From NCBI RefSeq assembly GCF_002198095.1, contig NZ_NHMK01000025.1:62001-126000 (forward strand): a DNA stretch of 64,000 bases, written 5' to 3'. This DNA comes from Deinococcus indicus (lineage in GTDB: Bacteria; Deinococcota; Deinococci; Deinococcales; Deinococcaceae). The notes under the pieces were generated by a model. The model saw nothing but the letters and a program-made list of their open reading frames with translations. It did no database searches and was not told where the DNA came from. Shown piece after piece: positions 10,683 to 20,486 of the stretch; the stretch's first letter is position 1; each line of letters opens with the position of its first letter. Made by a program: the position numbers and the translations under genes.

Positions 10683-10815
10683 GCGCCCGGCCCGCGCCGC
10701 GCCGGGGGGGCGGGATAGGTGTGGTGCCGGGCGGTGTCCGTTGAACGTGAAGCCTTTCATTTGAAACGCCCAAGGGGTTCAGGGTTCCACATCAGTGGCT
10801 CAGAGGGCGGGACGC

Positions 10816-10821
10816 TAGACT
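10816..10821 (+). promoter_or_regulatory. -10 box before the prfA leader ORF
   Basis: TAGACT is followed by 6 bases and an ATG at 10828, not the prfA ATG at 10896. The spacing is that of the leaderless genes in this window, which marks 10828 as a likely translation start. Confidence 0.5.
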
Positions 10822-10827
10822 GCGTGC

Positions 10828-10899
10828 ATGTTTCCCGTGTTCATCTTCCGTCCGCTTCGCCTGTGCCCACCCTGGGCCGGGCGTCAGGTCCGGCCATGA
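10828..10899 (+). CDS. Possible leader peptide overlapping the prfA start
   Basis: A 23-codon frame ([20 protein letters not shown] and three more) starts 6 bases after a TAGACT -10 box, as leaderless genes do here. It ends in TGA at 10897-10899, which overlaps the prfA ATG (ATGA). prfA itself has no clear Shine-Dalgarno site. Translation of prfA may therefore depend on ribosomes that finish this peptide. The stop is TGA, a codon read by RF2, not RF1. This is inferred from layout only. Confidence 0.45.
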   Translation: MFPVFIFRPLRLCPPWAGRQVRP

Positions 10900-11996
10900 G
10901 TGCCCGCCTGACTGAACTGAGTGCCGAATTCGGTCTGGTGGAGCGCGCCCTGGGCGACCCGGCCGCGCTGGCCGACCCCCGAGAGTACGCCCGCCTGACC
11001 CGCCGCCACCGGGAACTGCTGCCGCTGGTGACGCTGCTGCGCGAACGTGACAGCGTGCAGGCCGACCTGGACGGCGCCCGCGAACTGCTGGGCGACCCGG
11101 ACATGCGGGAACTGGCCGCCGGCGAGATCCCGGCCCTGGAAGCCCGCCTGACGGAACTGGAAGCCGAACTGGTGGTGCTGCTGCTGCCCACCGACCCGGA
11201 CGACTCCAAGGACGTGATCCTGGAACTGCGCGCCGGGGCGGGCGGCGCGGAGGCCGGCCTGTTCGTCATGGACCTGCTGCGCATGTACACCCGTTACGTG
11301 GAGGGCGCGGGCCTGCGCCTGAACGTCCTGGACGCCAACGAGAGCGACCTGGGCGGCGCCAGCCGGGTCGTGGCCGAGGTGACGGGGGACGGCGCGTTCC
11401 GGGCGCTGCGCTGGGAGCGCGGCGTTCACCGCGTTCAGCGCGTGCCCGCCACCGAGAGTCAGGGCCGCATCCACACGAGTACCGTCACGGTCGCCGTGCT
11501 GCCCGAGGCGGAGGCGGCCGAGGTTCAACTGGACCTGTCCGAGGTCCGGATCGACGTGTTCCGCTCGCAGGGCGCCGGCGGGCAGGGCGTGAACACCACC
11601 GACTCGGCCGTGCGCGCCGTGTACCGCGCCGGGACGCCCGACGAGATCATGGTCGTCTGCCAGGACGGCCGCTCGCAGATCAAGAACCGCGAGAAGGCGC
11701 TGGTGGTCCTCGCGTCACGCCTCGCGGAACGTGAACGCGCCGCCCGCGAGGAACGCGAACGCTCGCAGCGGGCCGCGCAGGTCGGCAGCGGCGACCGCAG
11801 CGAGAAGATCCGCACGTACAACTACCCGCAGAACCGCGTGACCGACCACCGCCTCGAGGGCGAGGGCAAGAACCACCCGCTCGACAGCGTGATCGCCGGG
11901 AACCTCGCGCCGGTCGTGGCGGCCCTGGCGCGCGCGCAGCGGGAACTGCAACTCATGGACATGCAGCGCCAGGAGGGGCAGCATGGCGCGGCGTGA
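10896..11996 (+). CDS. prfA: Peptide chain release factor 1
   Basis: 366 residues from ATG 10896, where the protein aligns with the usual RF1 N-terminus ([15 protein letters not shown]). RF1 ends translation at UAA and UAG. The GGQ catalytic loop is in [18 protein letters not shown] (about residues 220-237), followed by [14 protein letters not shown] and the [16 protein letters not shown] segment. The stop-codon-recognising region lies before it. The next gene, a Nudix hydrolase, overlaps by 14 bases. A 23-codon frame overlaps the start. Confidence 0.95.
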   Translation: MSARLTELSAEFGLVERALGDPAALADPREYARLTRRHRELLPLVTLLRERDSVQADLDGARELLGDPDMRELAAGEIPALEARLTELEAELVVLLLPTDPDDSKDVILELRAGAGGAEAGLFVMDLLRMYTRYVEGAGLRLNVLDANESDLGGASRVVAEVTGDGAFRALRWERGVHRVQRVPATESQGRIHTSTVTVAVLPEAEAAEVQLDLSEVRIDVFRSQGAGGQGVNTTDSAVRAVYRAGTPDEIMVVCQDGRSQIKNREKALVVLASRLAERERAAREERERSQRAAQVGSGDRSEKIRTYNYPQNRVTDHRLEGEGKNHPLDSVIAGNLAPVVAALARAQRELQLMDMQRQEGQHGAA

Positions 11997-12477
11997 CCTG
12001 CTGGTCGCCGCCGGCATCCTGCGCGACCGCGCCGGGCGGGTCCTGCTGGTCGGGAACGACTGGCAGGGCCACGGCCGCGTGCGCCACACCCTGCCCGGCG
12101 GGGTCGTGGAACCCGGCGAGACCCTCCCGGAGGCGCTGTACCGCGAGATCTTCGAGGAGACGGGCCTGAAACTCACGGGCATCAAGCACATGGCGTACAC
12201 CGTTCACATCGAGGACGAACGCCGGGGCGAACGGGCCATCGCCGTGGCGTTCGAGGCCACCTGGGACGGTCTGCTGAACCCCGCCGACCCGGACGGCTTC
12301 ATCGTCGAGGCCCGCTTCTGCACCCCGGAGGAGGCGCTGGACCTGATCGAATCCCCGCCCATGCGTGAGCCCCTGAGCGATTTCCTGAAGACAGGGGAGC
12401 CCGGACGGTTCTACGCGTTCAAGGGCTGGGACGGGCGGGGAGGACTGCGCATACCGGCGCTGAAACCCCGCCCCTGA
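11983..12477 (+). CDS. Nudix hydrolase
   Basis: 164 residues, starting 14 bases before the end of prfA. The Nudix box is complete: [20 protein letters not shown] followed by TGL (residues 39-61). The opening [25 protein letters not shown] is the first strand of the fold. Similar small Nudix proteins hydrolyse nucleotides or nucleotide sugars, and Deinococcus species carry many of them. The substrate is not readable from the sequence. It shares a transcript with prfA. Confidence 0.88.
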   Translation: MARRDLLVAAGILRDRAGRVLLVGNDWQGHGRVRHTLPGGVVEPGETLPEALYREIFEETGLKLTGIKHMAYTVHIEDERRGERAIAVAFEATWDGLLNPADPDGFIVEARFCTPEEALDLIESPPMREPLSDFLKTGEPGRFYAFKGWDGRGGLRIPALKPRP

Positions 12478-12495
12478 CGTTGGGCGCATGAACAT

Positions 12496-12520
12496 GCCCC
12501 GGCCCTCAGGGGACCGGGGC
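12496..12520. terminator. Bidirectional terminator
   Basis: GCCCCGG and CCGGGGC with an inner CCCT/AGGG pairing, just after the Nudix gene and before a repeat copy and the end of greA. Confidence 0.6.
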
Positions 12521-12547
12521 GTTCCCGTGGGCCGGGGATGCGGGGGC

Positions 12548-12656
12548 ATACGGACTGTCCGGGCGAAGCGTGAAAGAGAGAAACGCCCCTCCGGACGTGA
12601 AGCCGGCAGGGGCGGTGAAGTTCCGGAGTGTCAGCGAACCGAACGGCCGTCCGGAT
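12548..12656 (+). repeat. Interspersed repeat copy 4 (5' hairpin lost)
   Basis: 109 bp. It begins ATACGGACTGTCCGGGCGAAGC and lacks the GCAA-loop hairpin, but keeps the CGCCCCTCCGGACGTGAAGC middle and the GGTGAAGTTCCGGA segment. It ends in CCGGAT, whose T is the first base of the reverse-strand greA stop (TCA). Confidence 0.82.
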
Positions 12657-13123
12657 CAGTAGTCGACGGCCAGGATCTCGAACTCGGCGGTGCCTTTGGG
12701 CAGCTGCACCGTGACCTTCTCGCCGGCGCGGCGGCCGGCCAGGGCCTTGCCGATGGGGCTGGCGTCGCTGATCTTGCCCTTGAGCACGTCGACCTCGTAG
12801 GTGCCGACGAGTTCGAAGCGGTGCTCCTTGCCCTTGGCGTCCTTCACCGTGACCTTGGCGCCCAGGCCGGCGCCGCCGCTGCTGTCCTCCTCGATGATCA
12901 CCGAGCGTTCCAGCTGGCTTTCCAGTTCCGAGATGCGGGCCTCGTTCTCGGACTGCTGCATGCGGGCCTCGTCGTAGGCCGCACTTTCCCGCAGGTCGCC
13001 GTCCGCGATGGCGCGCCCCATGTTCTCGGAGATCTCCTCCCGCTTGGTGGTTTTCAGGAAGTGGAGGGTTTCGAGCAGTTTGTCATACCCGCGCTGGGTC
13101 ATGGTGATGCGTTCTTTCGTCAT
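12656..13123 (-). CDS. greA: Transcription elongation factor GreA
   Basis: 155 residues, the normal GreA length. The N-terminal coiled coil carries ADGDLRESAAYDEARMQQ, whose acidic tip is needed for transcript cleavage in backtracked RNA polymerase. The C-terminal FKBP-like domain has the SPIGKALAGRRAGEKV motif. Deinococcus and Thermus also have Gre-like inhibitors (Gfh), but the acidic tip and SPIGKAL motif favour GreA. The ATG is 9 bases after a TATACT box. Confidence 0.92.
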   Translation of the reverse strand: MTKERITMTQRGYDKLLETLHFLKTTKREEISENMGRAIADGDLRESAAYDEARMQQSENEARISELESQLERSVIIEEDSSGGAGLGAKVTVKDAKGKEHRFELVGTYEVDVLKGKISDASPIGKALAGRRAGEKVTVQLPKGTAEFEILAVDY

Positions 13124-13132
13124 AGACAGTCA

Positions 13133-13138
13133 AGTATA
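13133..13138 (-). promoter_or_regulatory. -10 box of greA
   Basis: TATACT on the minus strand, 9 bases before the ATG, the closest match to the -10 consensus in the window. Confidence 0.55.
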
Positions 13139-13263
13139 GAGCGTCCGGACCTGACCGTGCATGTGACGCCGCGCCGCTGCCCGGCAGGCGTGGGGCGGGC
13201 ACATGAGGCCGGACATGAAGAAGTCCTCGCGCCGCTCCCCACCTGCCCCCGCGCGGGGCCGGG

Positions 13264-13269
13264 TACGCT
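13264..13269 (+). promoter_or_regulatory. -10 box, leaderless, of a small acidic protein gene
   Basis: TACGCT with 6 bases to ATG 13276. Confidence 0.5.
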
Positions 13270-13275
13270 GCCCAC

Positions 13276-13602
13276 ATGACCCGCAAGAACGATTCCGACT
13301 ACGCCCCGGACGGGGAAGTGCGCGACGACGGCACCACCGGCGAACTGCTCCAGGACAAGATGGCGGCCGAGAGCCTGCTGCGCGGCGCGGCCGACGCGGA
13401 CGGCACCAACCCCAACGACCAGCCGGGCTTCAATGACGGCGTGCTGGGCGGCCACGACTTCGAGGACCGGCAGGGGACCCCGAACAACGACGGCGACAGC
13501 GACCTCGAGGGCCGCGCCAGTGGGGGAGAGGGCGCGCAGCGCAGCGGCGGTGTGGACGGCGGCCCGCCCCGCACGACCCCCCTGCCCGGCACTGAGAAAT
13601 AA
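13276..13602 (+). CDS. Small acidic, probably disordered protein
   Basis: 108 residues, rich in Gly, Asp, Asn, Glu and Pro, with almost no hydrophobic core. It contains DDGTTGELLQDKMAAESLL (a short possible helix) and NPNDQPGFNDGVLGGHDF, then a Gly/Ser/Asp-rich tail. It is not recognised and looks intrinsically disordered. It is transcribed alone, leaderless, and followed by a strong bidirectional terminator. Confidence 0.65.
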   Translation: MTRKNDSDYAPDGEVRDDGTTGELLQDKMAAESLLRGAADADGTNPNDQPGFNDGVLGGHDFEDRQGTPNNDGDSDLEGRASGGEGAQRSGGVDGGPPRTTPLPGTEK

Positions 13603-13611
13603 CCCCTCCAT

Positions 13612-13653
13612 GCAGGAACGCCCCGGCCGGTGATCTGGTCGGGGCGTTCCTGC
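13612..13653. terminator. Strong bidirectional terminator
   Basis: A 17-bp stem (GCAGGAACGCCCCGGCC against its complement, one G-T pair) with an 8-base loop, between convergent genes. Confidence 0.75.
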
Positions 13654-13659
13654 GTGAGG

Positions 13660-14731
<1,072 letters not shown>

Positions 14732-14739
<8 letters not shown>

Positions 14740-15529
14740 CCTGGAACTCCGCCGGGCGCTTGTTCAGGAAGGCGTCCACGCCCTCGCGGAAGTCCTTGGT
14801 GGCGACCGTCATGCCGAACAGGTCCGCCTCGATCTCCAGGCCGCCTTCCAGGGTGGTGTCCATGCCGCGCCGCACGGCCTCCTTGACCAGCGACACGGCG
14901 ATCGGGGCGTTTTTCAGCATCGCCTCGGCCACCTCGCGCGCCTTGGTCAGGGCGTTGTCGGCCACGTAGTTCACGAGGCCCATGGCGAGCGCCTCGTCGG
15001 CTTTCACCTGACGGGCCGTGAGGATCAGGTCCAGCGCGCGGCCCGTGCCGATCAGGCGCGGCAGGCGCTGCGTGCCGCCGAAGCCCGGAATCAGGCCCAG
15101 GCCCGTCTCCGGCAGGCCCAGGCGGGCGCCCGCCGAGGCCACGCGCACGTCGCATGCGAGCGCCAGTTCCAGCCCGCCGCCCAGCGCGTAGCCGTTGATG
15201 GCCGCGATCACCGGGATGGGCAGGCTGCTGATCTGGTGCATGACGTCCTGCCCGGCCAGCGCCAGTTCACGGCCGTCGTACACGCCTTCGAGGTCGCCGA
15301 ACTCGCTGATGTCCGCGCCCGCCACGAAGGCCTTCTCGCCGCCGCCCGTGATGATCAGGGCGCCCACCTCGGCGTCCTCGATGATCATGTTCACGGCCTG
15401 CGCGATCTCCGAGAGGGTGTCGGCGTTCAGGGCGTTCAGTGCGCGGGGGCGGTTGACGGTCAGCACGGCGATGGGGCCATGCTGATCGATCTGCACGTTG
15501 TCGAATTCCAGTTCGTCGAGTTGGGTCAT
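14732..15529 (-). CDS. Enoyl-CoA hydratase/isomerase family protein
   Basis: 265 residues of the crotonase fold. The oxyanion hole is formed by AFVAGADISEFGDL (about residues 63-76) and YALGGGLELALACDVRVAS (about 108-126). Both glutamates expected of active hydratases are present (GGGLELAL and LPETGLGLIPGFGG). It likely hydrates trans-2-enoyl-CoA in fatty-acid breakdown, though the chain length is unknown. A GGATACT motif lies just before the ATG, and the HD-domain gene follows with an 8-base overlap. Confidence 0.9.
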
Positions 15530-15619
15530 GGGAGTATCCTGCCACAGCCCACGCGGCCACTGTTCACGTCGTGGCTGCCCCCGCCCCTCCGGGAACGCCC
15601 CGCAGCCGACCGGGCGGGG

Positions 15620-16345
15620 TCAGCTGGCGTCGTTCGTGGCGAGCGTCACCACGGCGTCCAGCGCCACGCGCACCATGCGGTCCACCCCGGCGGCCAGCAC
15701 CTCGTCCGGCACCAGCTGCGGGTCGCCTATGTCGTTGCTGCACGCGGTCAGGCACGCGGCCCGCAGGCCCCGCTGCGCCGCCACCAGGAAGATGGCGCTG
15801 GCTTCCATCTCGAAGCCCAGCACGCCCCGGCCCGCCCAGAGCCGCGCGTGCTCGGGGGTACTGGCGTAGAAGGCGTCCTCGGTCATGACCAGACCCACGT
15901 GGTGCGGGGCGCCGTGCGCGCGGGCCGCCTTCACGCTGGCCTCCACGACCTCGAAGCTGGCGGCCGGAGCGTACGGCGCCCCGCCCAGCATCTGGCGGGT
16001 GGTGCCGTCGTTCGGGACGGCGGCCGTGGCGATCACGAGGTCGCCCGGCGCGACGCTGGGGGTCGCGCCGCCCAGGGTGCCCACGCGGATCAGGGTGGTG
16101 GCGCCCAGCCGCGCGAGTTCCTCGGTGACGATGGCGGCGCTGGGGCAGCCCATGCCGGTCGTCTGCACGCTGACCGGCACGCCCTGGTACGTGCCGGTGA
16201 AGCCCAGCAGCTGGCGGTGGCTGGTGTACTCGCGCGCTCCTTCCAGGTACGTCTGCGCGATGTACCGCGCGCGGTTGGGGTCGCCGGGCAGCAGCACGTA
16301 GGGGGCGACGTCTCCGGGTTGGGCGCGAACATGAATCTGGCTCAT
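15620..16345 (-). CDS. Nucleoside phosphorylase (DeoD/Udp family)
   Basis: 241 residues from ATG 16345, 6 bases after TATACT. It cleaves nucleosides with phosphate to a base and ribose 1-phosphate. PGDPNRARYIAQTYL (phosphate-binding region, residues 20-34), TGMGCPSAAIVTEEL and EMEASAIFLVAAQRG are family signatures. Position and length fit purine nucleoside phosphorylase, but the ACSNDIG segment, where the DeoD subfamily has a catalytic-type SD, leaves uridine phosphorylase possible. Confidence 0.82.
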   Translation of the reverse strand: MSQIHVRAQPGDVAPYVLLPGDPNRARYIAQTYLEGAREYTSHRQLLGFTGTYQGVPVSVQTTGMGCPSAAIVTEELARLGATTLIRVGTLGGATPSVAPGDLVIATAAVPNDGTTRQMLGGAPYAPAASFEVVEASVKAARAHGAPHHVGLVMTEDAFYASTPEHARLWAGRGVLGFEMEASAIFLVAAQRGLRAACLTACSNDIGDPQLVPDEVLAAGVDRMVRVALDAVVTLATNDAS

Positions 16346-16703
16346 GCGCGGAGTATAAGGGGCGCTTTCCCCGTCCGGACCGGCCGGGTGGTCCCTACAG
16401 GCCATGAGAATCCCCTCATGAGGCGGATGCATTGGCGTTTCGACAGGCTTCTCACGAAATGCCCGACTCTGGCGTCCACCACGGGCTGCGTCCCTCTCAC
16501 CTCAAATGACCCTGGTGTCATCAGACGCTCACGTAGGGACGAAATCAATCCCTGGTCACATAAACGGCAGCTGACCCCAAGGGCAACCGTACAGAAGTTC
16601 ACAAAGCACTCACCGCCGCTGCCTACGGTGAACGTCAGGAAAGCGAAGAAGAGTGCGGCCCCAGGGTCCCCCTTCCGCAGCCGAACGAACCAAGGAGAAC
16701 ATC
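16346..16703. other. Intergenic region before the SLH protein gene
   Basis: 358 bases without a gene. Near 16352-16357 is the phosphorylase -10 box. Beyond that the region is less GC-rich than its neighbours and contains an inverted AATCCCCTCATGAGG-type motif near 16410. No clear promoter for the SLH gene was found, only a TTCACA (16598) and TACGGT (16624) pair with 20-base spacing. An AAGGAG site is 8 bases before the ATG at 16704. Confidence 0.5.
16352..16357 (-). promoter_or_regulatory. -10 box, leaderless, of the nucleoside phosphorylase
   Basis: TATACT on the minus strand with 6 bases to the ATG. Confidence 0.55.
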
Positions 16704-17879
16704 ATGCGCAAATCACTGATCATCGCGTCCACCCTGGCCCTGAGCCTCGGCGCTGCCAGCGCCCAGACCGCCACCACCACCGCCGCCCCCGCACAGGTCA
16801 CCCTGAGTGACGTGCCCGCCGGCCACTGGGCCAAGGACGCCGTGGACCGGATCGTGCAGTGCGGCCTGATCCAGGGTTACCCCGACGGCACCTACCGCGG
16901 CAACCAGAACCTCACCCGCTACGAAGCGGCCCTGATCTTCTACCGCGCCCTCCAGACCGGCGCCCTCAGCAACTGCGGCCTGAGCCAGCAGGACATGACG
17001 GCCGTCGCCAACGGCATGCAGGAAGTCAGCACCGAGCTGGCCGCCATCGCCAGCCGCGTCACCGACCTCGAGAAGCTCACGGCCGACCAGCAGGCCCGCA
17101 TCGACGCCCTGGAAGCCAAGATCGAGGGCATGGGCGCCGGCGCCGCCAGCACCGACACCGCCGCCATGACCGCCCGCATCGACGCGCTCGAAGCGGCCAT
17201 CCGCAACATCCCCGCCGGCCCCCAGGGTCCCGCCGGTCCTGCTGGCCCCGCCGGCCCTGCCGGTCCCCAGGGTCCTGCCGGCCCCGCCGGGACCAGCGCC
17301 AGCGGCACCGTGACCACCACCCCCACCACCCCCGCGACCGGCACCGTCGTGATCGGCGACACCGCCCCGACCACCACCGCTGCCCAGCGTGACCTGTACG
17401 TCGGCATCAACGGCGGCGTGAAGGGCGCCGGTACCGGCTCCGAGTGCCGCAGCGTGGACGGCAAGAACACGGCCGTCGGCTACTGCTTCAGCGGCGGCGC
17501 CGTGATCGGCAAGAGCAACGTGATCGGCCCGGTCGGCGTGCGCGTCGCCGGTGACTACCAGCCCGGCTGGAACGCCATCAGCGGCGACGTCAGCGCCACC
17601 TACGACGTCAGCACCGGCAGCAACCTGACCCCCTACGTGGGCGCCGGTCTGGGCCTGACGAGCAGCCAGAAGCGTGGCGACGTCACCAAGAACGAGTCCG
17701 ACGTGTACGTGAACGCCGTCCTGGGTGCCGACTACCGCATCACCGACAGCATCTCCGCCTACGTCGAAGGCAACGGCAAGTACTACCTGAGCAACAACGG
17801 GTACGGCACCGGTCTGGCCACCGCCGACAAGAGCGGCTTCAACCTCGGCGCGAAAGCCGGCGTGAAGTTCTTCTTCTGA
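16704..17879 (+). CDS. SLH-domain, collagen-like, outer-membrane beta-barrel protein
   Basis: 391 residues with a clear order of parts: signal peptide (residues 1-20, cleavage near SAQT); one SLH domain (about 32-90, HWAKDAVDRIVQCGLIQGYPDG...NLTRYEAA); a coiled coil (about 105-150); a collagen-like run of GPQ/GPA triplets (GPQGPAGPAGPAGPAGPQ, about 173-196); a Thr/Pro linker; and a C-terminal barrel (about 225-391) that ends in FFF, an outer-membrane barrel terminus. It probably links the peptidoglycan layer to the outer membrane, as SlpA/OmpM proteins do. An AAGGAG site supports the start. Codon use matches its neighbours. Confidence 0.85.
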   Translation: MRKSLIIASTLALSLGAASAQTATTTAAPAQVTLSDVPAGHWAKDAVDRIVQCGLIQGYPDGTYRGNQNLTRYEAALIFYRALQTGALSNCGLSQQDMTAVANGMQEVSTELAAIASRVTDLEKLTADQQARIDALEAKIEGMGAGAASTDTAAMTARIDALEAAIRNIPAGPQGPAGPAGPAGPAGPQGPAGPAGTSASGTVTTTPTTPATGTVVIGDTAPTTTAAQRDLYVGINGGVKGAGTGSECRSVDGKNTAVGYCFSGGAVIGKSNVIGPVGVRVAGDYQPGWNAISGDVSATYDVSTGSNLTPYVGAGLGLTSSQKRGDVTKNESDVYVNAVLGADYRITDSISAYVEGNGKYYLSNNGYGTGLATADKSGFNLGAKAGVKFFF

Positions 17880-17920
17880 ACCTGACCACCACCGCGACCT
17901 GATACCAGGATCGCAGCCAG

Positions 17921-17953
17921 CAGGGGCGGCTCCCACCACGGGGGCCGCCCCTG
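17921..17953 (+). terminator. Terminator of the SLH protein gene
   Basis: CAGGGGCGGC and GCCGCCCCTG form a perfect 10-bp stem with a 13-base loop, 40 bases after the stop codon. Confidence 0.6.
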
Positions 17954-18017
17954 TGCCATTCCCCCGTCCGATTCCGGGGGAAGGTCCGGGCTTCCTTTCG
18001 CGCCGCCCTGCACGCGC

Positions 18018-18023
18018 TAGACT
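18018..18023 (+). promoter_or_regulatory. -10 box, leaderless, of the lapA-recJ unit
   Basis: TAGACT with 7 bases to ATG 18031. Confidence 0.55.
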
Positions 18024-18030
18024 GACGGTT

Positions 18031-18372
18031 ATGCGCCTCGTTTCCTTCCTTCAGGTGCTGTTACTGCTCGGTATCGGCGTCTATCTGGCGCTGTTCGCGC
18101 TGGAGAACCCCGCCCTGGTGCGCCTGCCGCTGCCGTTCGGTCGGGGCGAACTGACCGTCTCGGTGGGCGTGAGCGTTAGCCTGTTCCTGCTGCTCGGCGC
18201 GACCTTCATGGCCCTGCTGCTGCTGCCCGGCCTGTGGCGCGAACGCCAGCGCCGCCGGCGCGAGGCCCGTGAACGCCGCGCGGCGGAGGACCGCCTGACC
18301 GCCACCCTCCAGGCCCGCCTGGGCGCCATGCTGCCCCTGACCTCCGAGCCGGCCGAGCAGGAGCCCGCGTGA
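18031..18372 (+). CDS. LapA-like (DUF1049) membrane protein
   Basis: 113 residues with two membrane segments (about 4-24 and 46-68) and a C-terminal Arg/Glu-rich helix likely to be a coiled coil. The first segment contains GVYLALFALENPALVRLPLPFG, the pattern of the LapA/DUF1049 family (N-x-x-V-x-v-x-x). The role is unknown in detail; in E. coli the relative takes part in envelope lipopolysaccharide control. The start follows a TAGACT box. recJ begins within its stop codon (GTGA, 18369-18372). Confidence 0.7.
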   Translation: MRLVSFLQVLLLLGIGVYLALFALENPALVRLPLPFGRGELTVSVGVSVSLFLLLGATFMALLLLPGLWRERQRRRREARERRAAEDRLTATLQARLGAMLPLTSEPAEQEPA

Positions 18373-20486
18373 CCCGCCGCACGCCCACCACCACGCCGCC
18401 CACCGAGTGGCTGCTGGCCCCGCCAGCCAGCCGCGAGGCGCTGCTGGACACCATGCGCCGCTGGCGGGTCTCACCGCCGCTGGCGCAGGTCCTGAGCGGC
18501 CGGGGCCTGAGCCCTGCACTGCTGGACCCGCCGCTGACCCTGACACCCAACCCGGCGCTGCGCGAGGCGGCGGGGCGGATCGTGCAGGCCATCCGCGAGC
18601 GCAAACGCATCCGCATCCACGGCGACTACGACGCGGACGGCGTGAGTGCCACCGCCACCCTGGTCCTGGGTCTACGTGACCTGGGCGCCGACGTTCACGG
18701 TTTCATCCCGCACCGCCTGAACGAGGGGTACGGCGTTCACCCGGACCGCGTGCCGGAACACGCCGCCGCCTGCGACCTGCTCGTCACGGTGGACTGCGGC
18801 GTGACCAACCACGCCGAGATCCGCGCGCTGCTGGACCACGGCACGCAGGTCATCGTGACCGACCACCACGCGCCCGGCGACGAATTCCCGGACGCGCTGG
18901 TCGTGCATCCCAGCCTGACCACCGACTTCGACCACGACCTGCACAACCTGACCGGCGCCGGCGTGGCGTACCACCTGCTGTGGGCCGTGAACGACCTGCT
19001 CGGCCAGCCGGAACCCCGCCCCTACGCGGCCCTGGCGACACTGGGCACCGTGGCCGACGTGGCACCCCTGATCGGGGAGAACCGCGCCCTGGTCCGCGCC
19101 GGACTGGACGCCCTGGCCGACACCGAACTGCCGGGCCTGCGCGCCCTGCTGGACGCCGGACGGGTCCGGCGGCCCACCGCGCGGGACGTGGCGTTCATTC
19201 TCGCGCCGCGCATCAACGCCGCCGGGCGCATGGGCGAGGCCGACGTGGCCCTGGACCTGCTCACACAGCGCAGCCCCCACGAGGCCGCCCGCCTCGCCGA
19301 ATACCTGGAAATCCGGAACCTGGAACGCCGCAAGTTGCAGGACGACATGTTCACGCAGGCCCTGAGCATCGCCGACCCCGCCGAACCGGCGCTGGTCGTC
19401 ACGCACCCCGACTGGCACGCCGGCGTGATGGGCATCGTCGCCAGCAAACTGCTCGAGACGTACCACAAGCCCGTGTACATCATCGCGCAGGGCAAGGGCT
19501 CGGTGCGCAGCACGCCCGGCATCAGCGCCGTGCAGGGCCTGCGGTTCAGCCACGACCTGCTCAAACGCTACGGCGGGCACCCCGGCGCCGCCGGGTTCTC
19601 CATCGACCCCGCCAACATCGGCGCGTTCCGGGACCGCATTCACGCGTACGCCCGGCAGTTCCCCGCGCCGCACCCCCGCGTGCGCCTGGACGCCCCGCTG
19701 CCCGGCCTGGGCGCCTCGCTGGACCTGCTGGCCGAGGCCGCCACCTTCGAACCGTTCGGGGAGGGCCACCCGCTGCCGCTGTGGCACCTGCGCGACACCC
19801 TGACCGACACCCGACTGGTCGGCAAGAAAGGCAACAGCCTGCAGTTCAAGGTGGCGGGCCTGCGCGGCATCAAGTTCGACGAGACCGACGACACCGGCGG
19901 CGAACGCGACCTCGCCGCGCAACTGGTCAGCAGCGAGTGGCGCGGCCAGACCCGCCTGGAATTTCACGGGCAGGCGCTGCGTGCCCCCGCCACCCTGCGC
20001 CTGGACGCGCCGCCCGCCCCGCAACCCTACCCGCGCCTGAACCCGAAAGCGGCCATGGACCACCTGCGCGCCGGCGCCGCCGCGCACGCCAGTGGCCCCG
20101 TCGCCGCGTACCTGCGCGACAACGTGCCGGGCCTCACCCTGACCGGGCCGGGCGACGCGCACCCCGGCGGCGAACTGATCCTGTACGCCCTGCCGCCCGA
20201 GGACGACCTGCGCCGCTGGGCCGGCCAGGGCCGCGTGTCGTTCGCATTCGGCCCCCGGACCCTCGCGGACCTGGAAGGCAGCCTGACCCGCCACCACCTG
20301 GGCACCCCGCCCGCCAACCCCCTGCTGGACGAGGCAGGTGGCCTGGAAGCCGCCGCCGACGCCTACCGCCGCTGGCAGTGGGCGCACCACTGGCGCACCC
20401 TGGACGACGGCGGCTGGAGCGCCAGCGTCCACGCCATGCTGGGCCTCCCCGGCGTGCCGGAACGCGAGGCGGTCAGCGCCGACTGA
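18369..20486 (+). CDS. recJ: Single-strand-specific 5'-3' exonuclease RecJ
   Basis: 705 residues. RecJ degrades single-stranded DNA 5' to 3' in recombinational and base excision repair, an important pathway in Deinococcus. Motifs of the DHH superfamily are in order: DYDADGVSATA (about residues 82-92), LVTVDCGV, VTDHHAP and VADVAPLIGENR, and the DHHA1 part has RYGGHPGAAGFS. The ~120-residue C-terminal extension, beyond the E. coli length, fits the Deinococcus form. It starts at GTG inside the lapA stop. Its stop shares a base with a repeat copy. Confidence 0.93.
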   Translation: MTRRTPTTTPPTEWLLAPPASREALLDTMRRWRVSPPLAQVLSGRGLSPALLDPPLTLTPNPALREAAGRIVQAIRERKRIRIHGDYDADGVSATATLVLGLRDLGADVHGFIPHRLNEGYGVHPDRVPEHAAACDLLVTVDCGVTNHAEIRALLDHGTQVIVTDHHAPGDEFPDALVVHPSLTTDFDHDLHNLTGAGVAYHLLWAVNDLLGQPEPRPYAALATLGTVADVAPLIGENRALVRAGLDALADTELPGLRALLDAGRVRRPTARDVAFILAPRINAAGRMGEADVALDLLTQRSPHEAARLAEYLEIRNLERRKLQDDMFTQALSIADPAEPALVVTHPDWHAGVMGIVASKLLETYHKPVYIIAQGKGSVRSTPGISAVQGLRFSHDLLKRYGGHPGAAGFSIDPANIGAFRDRIHAYARQFPAPHPRVRLDAPLPGLGASLDLLAEAATFEPFGEGHPLPLWHLRDTLTDTRLVGKKGNSLQFKVAGLRGIKFDETDDTGGERDLAAQLVSSEWRGQTRLEFHGQALRAPATLRLDAPPAPQPYPRLNPKAAMDHLRAGAAAHASGPVAAYLRDNVPGLTLTGPGDAHPGGELILYALPPEDDLRRWAGQGRVSFAFGPRTLADLEGSLTRHHLGTPPANPLLDEAGGLEAAADAYRRWQWAHHWRTLDDGGWSASVHAMLGLPGVPEREAVSAD

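Noticed and set aside
8439..10760. A 773-codon open frame on the minus strand over the SIS-like and hom region
   Set aside because: It runs through the real genes and the repeat; its composition is low-complexity Arg/Gly/Ala, and hom has clear motifs in another frame.
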